Shown here: positions 22,301 through 31,802 of the stretch, in pieces
Layout of the letters: every line of letters begins with the position of its first letter
Position numbering within the stretch: position 1 is the first letter of the stretch
Assembly (NCBI RefSeq): GCF_020520425.1
Contig: NC_079487.1
Coordinates: forward strand, 133,322,385 to 133,386,384
Length of the DNA: 64,000 nt
Source of the DNA: Spinacia oleracea
Lineage: Eukaryota; Streptophyta; Magnoliopsida; Caryophyllales; Amaranthaceae
Direction of reading: 5' to 3'
Program-made: the position numbers and the translations under genes
The notes under the pieces: generated by a model
The model's database searches: none
Seen by the model: the letters and a program-made list of their open reading frames with translations, nothing else
What the model was told of the DNA's origin: nothing

Positions 22301-23588
22301 CAGCATTGCAGTTTTGCCTTGTAGCAATAAGTAAATACACATTGTTGTGTTGTATAAACATGTATGTAACCCCATTATCGTGCACAACTGGATCCTGAGA
22401 TTGTGGATCACCCTGAAACATGCACCAATGGCAAAAGTAAAAAGTGAGATCCATCTACCAGGCATGCCAAAAGAAAGACAGAGATACAGGTTATCAAAAT
22501 ACTCATTTACTATGAACTGGTGTGATGTATAACCACTTATATAGAAACCCTTGCCCACTCATACAGATTGGACAAAGAGACCATTCCAAAGGAGGGTAAA
22601 GTAGCCAAAAATGCCTCGTAGTAGTTAGGGAAAATCACCAAAAAGACCCCTCAATTAGTCAAGGAAAACAAAAAGTTCCCCCAAGAGATGATCCTTTGGT
22701 TCACTCGGGGAGATAAACTAATCTATTGTTTTGCGTCAAATAAGTGCAAATTCCTCACATAATTTAGTGTCTTAACTCTTGGACACTTCAAACAAACCTA
22801 CAGACATAATCTAATCCTTGTGTCAAGTTGGAATTTTCGAACAGCCCCAGAAAATCCTTTGTCCAAACTCCGAGTAACATTCATCACTACACAAAACCGC
22901 CCGAAGATCTCAAACACAAAACTTTCTCACAATCCGATAAAACAAAGGAACCAGCTTACCAGCCAATAAGATTAAAAATCATCATTCTGATTATTCAATC
23001 CCAATTCACAATTATTGACACACAATCACAGATGAGCAACAATGTGCATTACCAATCTAACACTGCTAGCAGGAGAAAATGATATCTGCAAGCGATCTTG
23101 AAAGTGCCATCGGATTCCTAATTGGACCAAATTCTCAATTTCATTCAACTATTCAAGCATAAGTTACATTAACCAATTCAAACTACACCGTTCCAATTGG
23201 GATCTAGTTCTCATAAAACAGCGAAAACACAAGCTTTATTGTTGAAAAAAGCTCAACTTAAAACCCCAAATTACGCATAAACGCCAGTAAAACAACTAAA
23301 ATAAACGTAAATTATCCACATCAAACATTCAAAAATGCAAACAATCTCAATTTCAATCAGATCAAACCAAAGCAATACAACTAAAAATCAAAATTAAACT
23401 TCATTCAACTCAAAAACAAATTAACAAAAAGAAAAGCTAAATAGATAGATCAGAAAAACCTCTTTCTCGATGAACTTAGTGAAGAATTTCTCAGCTTGAA
23501 CCGCTGAAACATCACCGCGATAATCCCGCCATATGAGAACTCTACCTTTAATGTCTAAAAGGAACAGCGCTGAGGCCGCTCCCGACAT
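16334..23588 (-). CDS. AP1M2: AP-1 clathrin adaptor complex, medium (mu) subunit
   Basis: Eleven exons on the minus strand: 23460-23588, 22266-22412, 22063-22125, 21807-21983, 21628-21731, 20478-20585, 20249-20345, 20054-20151, 19792-19933, 19555-19677, 16334-16432. They give 428 aa, the length I recall for Arabidopsis HAP13/AP1M2. The protein works at the trans-Golgi network/early endosome, where the mu subunit binds tyrosine (YxxPhi) sorting signals on cargo. The N-terminal longin-like domain (MSGAASALFLLDIKGRVLIW, about 1-140) is followed by the mu-homology domain (about 165-428) with SQFKERSTATNVEIELPVP and the C-terminal YITMAGEYELRLM. Every residue block fits the family and no break is seen. 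Intron 10 is 3.1 kb with a Stowaway MITE and local duplications; intron 6 carries a LINE tail. The nearest upstream gene is PHS1 on the same strand. Confidence 0.96.
16876..17275. repeat. Interlocking local duplications in AP-1 mu intron 10
   Basis: TATCTGGTTTCCATCTTATA plus GTTGGCT..CTACACCCAACCC occurs at about 16909 and 17218. CCAGGATT..GAACACTATTTTTGACT occurs at about 16877 and 16958. The pieces overlap in order A-B-A'-B', which suggests repeated slippage or template switching. Confidence 0.7.
18796..19029. mobile_element. Stowaway-type MITE in AP-1 mu intron 10
   Basis: The ends are CTCCCTCCGTCCCTTTTTAT and AAAAAGGGACGGAGGGAG, flanked by TA (18794-18795 and 19030-19031). 234 bp, with an inner CT microsatellite (CTCTCTCTC, about 18870-18935). 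Confidence 0.88.
20918..20936. repeat. Run of 19 C in AP-1 mu intron 6
   Basis: Uninterrupted poly-C. Its complement is poly-G on the transcribed sense of the minus-strand gene. The exact length may be a sequencing artefact. Confidence 0.85.
21060..21428 (+). mobile_element. 5'-truncated LINE 3' end with RNase H-like tail, in AP-1 mu intron 6
   Basis: Antisense to the host gene. From about 21140 it reads DCQILINRLSKGAVYFSDLD..., then WSHVRRDGNTLAHHLAKLVP and a stop at about 21396: the C-terminal half of the RNase H-like (RVT_3-type) domain found at the end of plant L1 LINEs. An A-run (21418-21428) follows. The 5' part is missing, as usual for LINE copies. Confidence 0.75.
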
Positions 23589-25436
23589 TCTTGCTTCGAT
23601 AGACGAAACTCAGCAGAAACCCTAGTTATTGAAAATTAGGGGAAGCTTCAGATCAGTGAACAAGGAGAAGAGATCTGGGGGAAATTGTTGTTTTACGATG
23701 CTTGGAAAATTGAGGATTGCTTATGGAGGTTGTTTCAATTTATTTTTTTATTTTTTTGTGGTTTTGTTTTACGCCATTGAAGAGCAATTCCGAGCTTGCG
23801 CTTTCAGAATTGTGTTTTGAAGCTTACTTGGTATTTGATCTGCAGTTCTGTACAGTTACAGTGATAATATTTTTTTATTTTTATTTTTTTTGTGGGGACG
23901 ATAAAGAAAACAAAAAAACAGGAACGGGTTGGAGATTAGGCACAAAAATTAGAGATGGTTAGATAGCTAATATTGATCATCTTGTAGAATCGCATAGCCC
24001 CAAAATTAGAGATGGGTTAGATAGCTAATATTAGTTGTAGTAGTAAGAACCACTGAGTTCGGCGAGGCGGTATGTTGTTATGTGTGAGCAAACACATCAC
24101 AATGCCACTTCGATAAAAACATATACCATTTCTTTAAAAAAGAGTACTATTTCGTAAAACAGAGTACCATTTCGTTAAAAAGAGTACCATTTTATTACAA
24201 ACAAAGTACCATTTCGATTAAAACTTGTACCATTTCATTAATTTTTTTGATGTTACTCCTATGTTTTTACAAAAATATAATAGACTGCCATTTTTACTTC
24301 CTCTTCGACCACTCGTGTGGGGAGCATCTAAATATCTAATATATCTTTTCCTTCACACTAAAAGGAAAAATTTGAGAAATTGATGTTAGCGCTTAATTTT
24401 GACTCGTTTCAGGTTACGTTCCTTACGGAGTGTTAATAGTTGTTCCGTCAATTATGTAAAAGTAGATTAGTTGCATACGAAGACAAATTGACCAAATGGT
24501 GTCAATTTACGTGATCGTTTTCATGATGTGTCATGTTACATTTGGATTTCTCTCGGTAACTTTCGGGTCACGTTTTATATCATGTTGTCACATCGTGTCA
24601 AATATTGTCATCTCTAGCAAAAGCTAACATGCATATCGATACGGATGTGAATTAGCCCCAATAAAAAGTTAAAACATGGTTTTCTAAATTAGGAAACTAA
24701 TATATTTAGAAAACTTATATACACAGCCTTAAGGGCTAAATATATAGCAGTTCATAAGAAGATACAAATAGAAAAGCGAAGAGTTAGCATAAATAACATG
24801 CAAGTAGTTACTAGGAGGAATGATTTTTAAGCCACACCATTTGGTGAGAACCTTGAAAAGTTATAGGAAACAGTAAAATCAAAATTACACGTCGGTAAAT
24901 GTTCCCTTTTGAATTCACTCTCCTCCAAATCAAGACTTGTAAGGAGCTATTGTTCCCCTCATTCCAACTTAGAGATTTTCATCCCATCAATTACAAATAA
25001 TCCATACTCTGTACAATGCAAAAATCGAATGTCAAACTAATTGGGAAGGTGTATGAGTTGGTAACCAAAGTTTTGGTTCTGAATCCAACTCCCTACCACC
25101 AGAGAAAAAAGGTTCAAGTAATATGACAACGGTTTCATATAAAGTAAGCATTGAACTTATACATATAAACTACTTTCCCCAAGCAACTGTAAGGTTTCAT
25201 TTGCAGGCAATATGTTAACGACTTTACATTAATGTTTAGATAGACTAACAAATTACTATACTGCTAACCAATCCATGTACCACGACGAGAAGTCGAGAAG
25301 CAACATCATATGAATAAGGCTATACATGTAAGCAAGACCATCTTTTACGTGTGAGTAGAGAGTTCTAGAGCTGCAAGTGTAAGGAGCAGCACTATACATG
25401 AGGTGACTTGAGCACAAAATTATACTCCTAGGGCGT
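23589..25436. other. Gap between AP-1 mu and PHS1
   Basis: The promoter side of AP-1 mu lies just after 23588. It holds a short direct repeat (AAATTAGAGATGG...AGCTAATATT at about 23946 and 24003), the dispersed array at 24059-24240, and a weak tRNA-like stretch near 25040-25110. The BSD-domain gene that I recall lying here in Arabidopsis is not present. Confidence 0.6.
24059..24240 (+). repeat. Unclassified dispersed repeat with about 20-bp tandem units (copy B)
   Basis: TCGGCGAGGCGGTATG...GTGTGAGCAAACACATCACA is followed by about eight variants of AGTACCATTTCGTTAAAA. It matches copy A at 4944-5150 in order and orientation. Confidence 0.75.
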
Positions 25437-28400
25437 CTATATCGTGAAGTCGTCTCCAAGTTCAGTGATGACCTCATTCACTTTGCTCACCATATCTGAA
25501 ATTGAACAATAGCACAACCAATTAGCACAAACAGATGAAAATTGAAACAGAAGTAGATAACTACTCTTTCTTGATAGTGAACTCAAGTCTTAAATCTAGA
25601 ATCACGCGACTGGAGAATTCTTCATTATGGAGTATATGATAACTAAGAGATTAAGCCCTATCAAACACCATACAGGTATAATACAGAGTTTGAAACTTTA
25701 CTAGTGTGTTGGGACTGACATGCATTGAAATCCCAAGAAACTATCAACCATCTTTTACCTACTATCTGAGTTTAAAAAGTACCTAAATCGTCAATGAAAA
25801 ATAAAAAATAAAGAACCTAGAACACGATTAATGTTAACGAACAAGCAATGCAAATCACTATCAGTGCCTCAGTGGTTATATTAAGTTCTGCATCCAAGAA
25901 TTAGGAGACTAATAATAGTTTATGTTAATGAAGCAGGAAAATAACTGCACTAAACAACCAACAGACCCTGCAATTCTCTTACAGAAAGCTTTAACAAACA
26001 GCATGACACACAGTAGGAGCTAATGCTAAGAGATACTTACCGAGGAAAGTTGCATCTTGCATATATTGCTGCAGGGACATACAGAGTATTAGTGAAGAAA
26101 AAAACTGAATTACTAAAGGCCCTAATTTGATAAATTCTAACAAAATGATAACAGGCTCCAATAAGTATTATATTAGTATAGCAAATCAAGTCAAGAACAA
26201 ATACCGAAATCTGAGCTTTCAGATCAAGATCCTGCGATCCAGGTATAAGAGCAAGTGCTGAATTTCCTGCAATACAGGATAAAAGACATTATACACAGTT
26301 GAAGGAGAGTGAAGTTCTTCTTTAAGGACAAAAGGGTGTACCCTACCTTTTTCCTGCTCAGCAGAGCAACTGGAAACAAGTGAGGTGAAGCGGGGAGGAA
26401 ATGTGTCAACATTGCTTTGAGAATCAACAACTGTATCTAGGGGCAGTGGATCCTCCTCATCTTCATTGTACACGTTTTTTGGCGAGGTAGAATCATAAGG
26501 GGTCATGATGCTAGATGTGTCAGGCCTGCAGATTGATATGGTAAATATAACTAATTGCGTAGTCCACTCACAATTAAGGGAATATTCCAAAATGCAGGGC
26601 ATGTAAATCATAACTATTACCTATATGGATGAGCTATCTCGGACTGGGAAGATGTTGCAGATATGACATCAACAGCTGAAGGTTCACCAGGGATTTTATT
26701 TGAAAGGGCATCCTGCAAATAAAATAAGATAATTATCCTACAAAAGCATTTCCTCAACACAAATGCATCACATTAAAAAAAGAATTTGGTTTTAGATTGC
26801 ACCTCCAATGCTATTATAAAATCTTGTACTGCTGAGACTCCTGAAAATTTCATGGCAAACTTTTGCTTCTGCAAATAAATCAATTCATTATAAGTTGAGT
26901 TTTGAGGCAGAAGCAAATTCATGGATAGAAACAAATCATGGTCAGCTACAAGTTAATTGATGTATATTACTCTGTGGAACATATTAGTTCATGAACCTTT
27001 TTTTTTTAGGGATATTAGTTCATGAACTTCATATTAATCAGATTTACAGAATTTGAGGTATATTTTTTCAGTGTGACAAATCTCGACTTACAAAAGTAGA
27101 GATGAAAATGTGCTTCCAAAATGCAGAACCATGTTTCTGAGATCGAAGCAGGCAACCCATGTTTCAACTACTTTAAAGAAATCCCAGATCATTTTTGCAG
27201 TTACAGTTCAAAACATACAAGGATTGCAGTTTCATTTAACTCTGAATCAAACCAGTCACTCACATTGAATGGACACTTAATCTATAAAGGAAAGCCATCT
27301 TAGCATTTGGAGTGCAAACAGATAGCCTACCTCATCTGAACTATCAATGTAGCTCACTAAGACAATTAAGCTGCCTCGAGTAGGATCTCCAGAGAGACAT
27401 GAAATTTGAGGCCAGACAAACTGCAGATTGGAGATGAAGTGCTCTTCCTGCAAAAATGACCTGAACAATTAATTGACATTCAAGGCTCAGCGGCTTGGGA
27501 AATTGAAACTAAATCCTCAATTACTCAGCTATACGGCTTGAGTAACTTTCGATGCTTAACTATGGTCACTAGAACATCATACCAGAAATAACACAACCTA
27601 AGTACTTGTTCAGGAAAAACTCGCCTCAAATGTGAAAAAATAACTGATGTTGGTATATCATGTCTCCTTGCAGCTATCTTAGCTCTCAAGTCTCAAGATA
27701 GCAAGTCAGCAAGCCAAGACAGCAACAAGGAAGCTTACAACTGATCCCTTAAATTCCGAAATCAGTTAGGCATTCAGTTACTACATCATCATGTATGATC
27801 AGCTCATATGCTGCGTTGTACAGCTAGCTTGTTTATGATTGGCTCCCTAGTTTCTAGGAGTGTTCTGATTGGCTGTAACACCTCATCACTGTTGTATATA
27901 AGCTCAAGAATACTGCTGTAATAATTTAGTTCATTCAATACAATAAACACTTAACTTTCAGTTTCAGTTTCTCTCTTAAATTCTCTCTAGAAGTTCATCC
28001 AAGATGATGAACTTTAACAACTGGTCTAACAAGTCTTGTCATGAACTTCAAATGCTCAATCATTAGTTAGCAACAGCAACAGTAATCACAAGCTGCTGAC
28101 AGTTTTTCAAAAACTCGTAACAGATTAAAAAAACTTTGGTTAAAAATGCATCAAATGAGGTGACGAATCGGAGCAAACTTAAAAGAAAAGTAACCACTAT
28201 TATGTAATCAGATCATCCTCTAATTCAACTCCATACCACTAAACTCAATCATCTCATAAACCACGTCTTCTAATTAAAAGTTGAGAGAAAGAAATAAACC
28301 CCCTAATGACTTGCAACAAATTTCAATATTCAAGTCGGATAATCCAAATCCATGCTAGTTGTATATTTTCGGATCATTGTGTAAAGAACAAATATATCTA

Positions 28401-29216
28401 GAAGCTCAAAATAACCTCTCAAAACGGACATTTCACATAAATTCAAAAGAAATCACAAGCATAAAAATCATTGGAAGTCATTTCAGTATTTCACCAAATT
28501 ACAACTAATGGCTAACTTGTTCTTCAACACATCAATTTCGAAGTCATTTCAACAAACAGATCGTCATAAATCAGTAGACAGTAGTCACAACATTTCTCAC
28601 AGAAGAAATCCAGATTATCAGAACATAAATCACTTGCAATTCGCAAGCGCAAATGCAACCTAACAACCAAATTTAACGTGATTATCAAAACAAAAGTATA
28701 TCAAGCAAAATTGAACAAAAAAAAGGCTCGTTATCGCAAAGCAATACTCTAGCAACAAAATTTCAACTGATTTTAAGGTTTCTCTGCTTCAGAAATCAAA
28801 ATTTAAGCTCAAAAATCCACAGAAATCCATCAACCATCGCAGATTACAATTTAACCTAACTGCAATTCTCAATTGCATCGTCATAAAGAGAGAAATAGGA
28901 GAGAGCGAGAGAGAAAACATACGATGATAGTTCCTTGAAGGGAGACAGTGAGGACGGAACCATCGGAGGAGGAGCCGTCGGTGGCTGGGTGGAGAGCGAC
29001 GGTGGACATTCCAGAAGACGTAATCCAAATCGGCTTGAAGTGACATAGCTTGAGAGGAGTGAGACAAGACGAAGGTGAAGTAGCGGTGGTGACGACGGTG
29101 GTTTTCGCGAGGTAAGATGAAGGATAAGTGAAGCATCGAGCGTATTGAACCTTCCAATGCCATGGATTCTGAACTTCACTCGTCGCCATTGACAACTGCT
29201 TAAGAGCTCCCGCCAT
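25437..29216 (-). CDS. PHS1: POOR HOMOLOGOUS SYNAPSIS 1 (meiotic pairing protein)
   Basis: Eight exons on the minus strand: 28923-29216, 27331-27447, 26803-26868, 26621-26712, 26347-26525, 26205-26266, 26041-26068, 25437-25495, giving 298 aa. PHS1 is needed in plants for correct homologue pairing, and maize PHS1 is linked to nuclear entry of RAD50. Family marks: the start MAGALKQLS, then WHWKVQYARCFTYP, LQFVWPQISCLSGDPTRG, KQKFAMKFSGVSAVQDFI (PH-like core, about 20-160), a Ser/Asp-rich linker with PPRFTSLVSSC, and the conserved tail DLKAQISQYMQDATFLDMVS...ELGDDFTI. The tiny seventh exon (28 bp) is easily missed by gene finders. A second ATG nine codons in (MATSEV) is possible; I chose the first because family members start MAG. 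Intron 1 holds a solo LTR. A MITE sits about 70 bp upstream of the start codon. Identification rests on recalled family sequence. Confidence 0.9.
27648..28019 (+). mobile_element. Solo LTR in PHS1 intron 1
   Basis: 372 bp with TG...CA ends (TGTTGGTATATCATG to GAACTTTAACA), flanked by ACTGA (27643-27647) and ACTGG (28020-28024), a 5-bp target duplication with one difference. It has a TATA-like TGTATATAAGC near 27893 and AATAAA downstream. No internal region is present, so it looks like the product of LTR-LTR recombination. It lies antisense to PHS1. Probably Copia. Confidence 0.72.
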
Positions 29217-29285
29217 TTCTCTCTCTTATTTCCTCCTCCTCCTTTTTTTTGAATTTGAATCTGTGAAATAGGAATGTGGGAGTCC

Positions 29286-29471
29286 GGATCCTCTAGAGTT
29301 TTAATAAAATTCTACAAGGTAGAGTTGTATCTAAACCATACATTTTAAAATCAAGGGCTCATATTGATGAGAAAAAATAGGAGGAATTTTGTATGAACCA
29401 TTGATTTTTCAATCAATGGTTGATATGCTCAAACTCTACCTTGTAGAGTTATTTTAGAACTCCAGAGGATT
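29286..29471. mobile_element. MITE with about 40-bp inverted ends, upstream of PHS1
   Basis: The left arm (29286-29326, GGATCCTCTAGAGTTTTAAT...) and right arm (29432-29471, ...AGAACTCCAGAGGATT) are complementary with a few changes; both include CTACAAGGTAGAGTT or its complement. The middle has a smaller palindrome around AACCATTGATTTTTC. It sits in the likely promoter or 5' UTR zone of PHS1. Family not assigned; no target duplication seen. Confidence 0.7.
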
Positions 29472-29763
29472 CAAAACCGGAATATGGTACTCCTGCTGTC
29501 CGTATTTATAGTTGCTGAACCAGTTGAGCATGAATGAATTAAACTCGTCAAATTGAGCGCTATGCAGGCCTATGCTTAGAGTTTTCGCAAAGCAGTGTGA
29601 AAATATAATTTCCCTTAAAAAAGTGACATGTAATTTACGGGTGTAAATTAAATTAAAAAGAGTTTAGTGAACTTCAAAAGTTTTATGTAATAGCATTCGA
29701 TGAGGTTGATTTTATTTTTATTTTTTTAACTAAATTCGATGAGGTTGATATGTCTCTTCAAAT

Positions 29764-30467
29764 TAGGGCTGAGTAAAACTATCTGAAAATATAAATATCC
29801 GATAATCTGATTCGTATTTGATTCGATTTTTTAGATATCCGATCCGAAAATTAAATTCGGATCAGGTATTCGATCCGAAAATTCAAATACCAAATACCTA
29901 TTTGGATATTGATTTTCATTATTTCGGATATCCGAAAAAAATTCGAAATAAAAATAAAATCTAATGCAATTTATTTTTAATTTTTACAATGTGAACAATT
30001 TATGAAGTATATGCTCCGTAACACGTTAAAATTAAGCAACACTAGGAGCTTGTTTAACACTATGGCACAATTAGTTGTTTGTTTGAAATCGTCGATTAAT
30101 ATAAATTTTCGGAGATTTTAGCTCTTGTACTTGTTTTTTATACGAAAGTAAGAATTTATGTATTTTTGAATTACAAATCTCCATTTCATAATTAGGACCT
30201 TTATTTCTTTGTTTTGGATAATGAACGGGGAGATTACAAGTAAAAGTGAGAAATTGATGGAAAACAAAGTTAAAAAATTTTAAAAAATATTAAGAAATTG
30301 GATATCGGATATCCGGGATACCCGATCCAAAAATTTTTGGATATCGGATATTGGATATCCGAAACTTTTCGGATCAGATACAAATATCAAATTTCACAAT
30401 TTTCGGATTCGGATATCCGATCCGAAATCAGATTTCGAATCGGATATTCGATCCGTGTTCACCCCTA
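29764..30467. mobile_element. hAT-type non-autonomous element, 704 bp
   Basis: The ends are TAGGGCTGAGTAAAAC and GTGTTCACCCCTA, flanked by perfect 8-bp copies of CTTCAAAT (29756-29763 and 30468-30475). Both arms are built of GGATATCCGAAA and GGATCGAATATCCGA words in both orientations, so the element could fold on itself. No transposase. Confidence 0.88.
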
Positions 30468-30622
30468 CTTCAAATGACTTTAAAAAATATATATATACGG
30501 AGTATATATTATTATGAATATTTCTAGTATGCAACATTATATTGATTGACATGAACTACAACATCACCCAATAATTAACATGGATTTGCATGCATAATTA
30601 CATCGACATGAACTTATGTATC

Positions 30623-30745
30623 TTAAGCTCTGTTTAGTTTGGTGTAAAACGTTTTCATTTTAAAATGATTTTTCATGGAAAATATTTTTCAAGGTAAAAT
30701 ACAATTTCAAACTAGTTTTCTTTTGTTTGGTTCCTTAAGATTAAG
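30623..30745. mobile_element. Truncated MITE related to 8552-8895
   Basis: AAGCTCTGTTTAGTTTGGTG, then TAAAACGTTTTCATT and CATGGAAAATATTTTTCAAG follow the left half of the element at 8552-8895. The right half is lost. Confidence 0.65.
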
Positions 30746-30959
30746 GGGGAACTTAACTTAATTAGTTTTCTTTTGTTTGTCCGTATTAAAATTGTTATCT
30801 TGGTGTACAATAAATTTATTGTACACCTTATGCGTAAAAGATAATCTAATTTAGAAAGGTAGCTACATTTACTACTTGTATGTCACTAAGTATTTCATTT
30901 GTCTCTCAACGTTTTGTCTAAAATCAATTGATTGTATATAGAGCTATATAAGTGAATTA

Positions 30960-31168
30960 GGCTCCGTTCTATTGGACTTATTTTGACTGAACTTATCTGA
31001 ACTTGACTGAACTTATCTGAACTTAATTTATCTGAAAAAAACTTATTATGTCTGAAATAGACTTATTTGTGTGTGAAAATGTCTGAAAAAAAAATTATTT
31101 TTGCTGAACTTATATTCTGAACTTATTTTATCTGAAATAAGTCAAAATAAGTCGAACAGAACAGGGTC
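30960..31168. mobile_element. PIF/Harbinger-type MITE (GAACTTATCTGAA family)
   Basis: The ends are GGCTCCGTTCTATTGGACTT and AAGTCGAACAGAACAGGGTC, with TTA on both sides (30957-30959 and 31169-31171). 209 bp, with inner repeats of CTGAACTTATCTGAA. Confidence 0.85.
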
Positions 31169-31802
31169 TTATTCATGTTTACATTTTATACAGGGGCAAT
31201 ATACGTAAAACTCACACATGCACTTAGAATAAGAAATCAAATAGTTCGACATATTCAGTTACGTGTTCTTTAAGCCAATTTCGCCCAAGTAACTTCAAAA
31301 ACTATCGACTATTAAGTTGTTTCAAAAACAGACTAATGAGCGTGTTTTATTTGGTGAGGTCAATTTCGATTCGATTCTATTTCGAACCACCCATTCTAAA
31401 TAATTCGGTTTAACTTTGATCCGATATGGAGTACTTACTTTTTTTCTTGATAGCAAATAAGGAGTACTTACTTACCTTGATAAGTTAAAAATAAATCCAA
31501 AAATAACTTCATTGATTAAAATTCGAAATAATCTTACTCCATCAAATTTAATTAAATGGCTAAATGCCATCCTTACAATAACTCACAAATTCACAATCTT
31601 TACCTTTTCGTTATTTTATTTCCCCTCACCTATATTGGGTACGGAGTAGTTGGGTATTATCGTCGTCCTTAATACTTACCCTTTGTTGCCGTTTCTGCAT
31701 TTCGCGACTCCCTATAGTTCTTACAGTAGTGCCCATATCTCCCATTTTTGGACCTTCATCCAAACAAAAACCAGAGGCGAATACCAACAACTACCAAAAA
31801 CA
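31169..31802. other. Upstream region of the TrpD-like gene
   Basis: AT-rich, no gene. A possible TATA (CCTATATTGG, about 31629-31638) lies 170 bp before the start codon, followed by a Cys/Thr-rich-looking leader that opens no ATG in frame before 31803. Confidence 0.45.

Noticed and set aside
23629-23962. Short plus-strand frames upstream of AP-1 mu
   Set aside because: Phe/Tyr-rich low-complexity frames over the AT-rich promoter side of the gene; no conserved domain.
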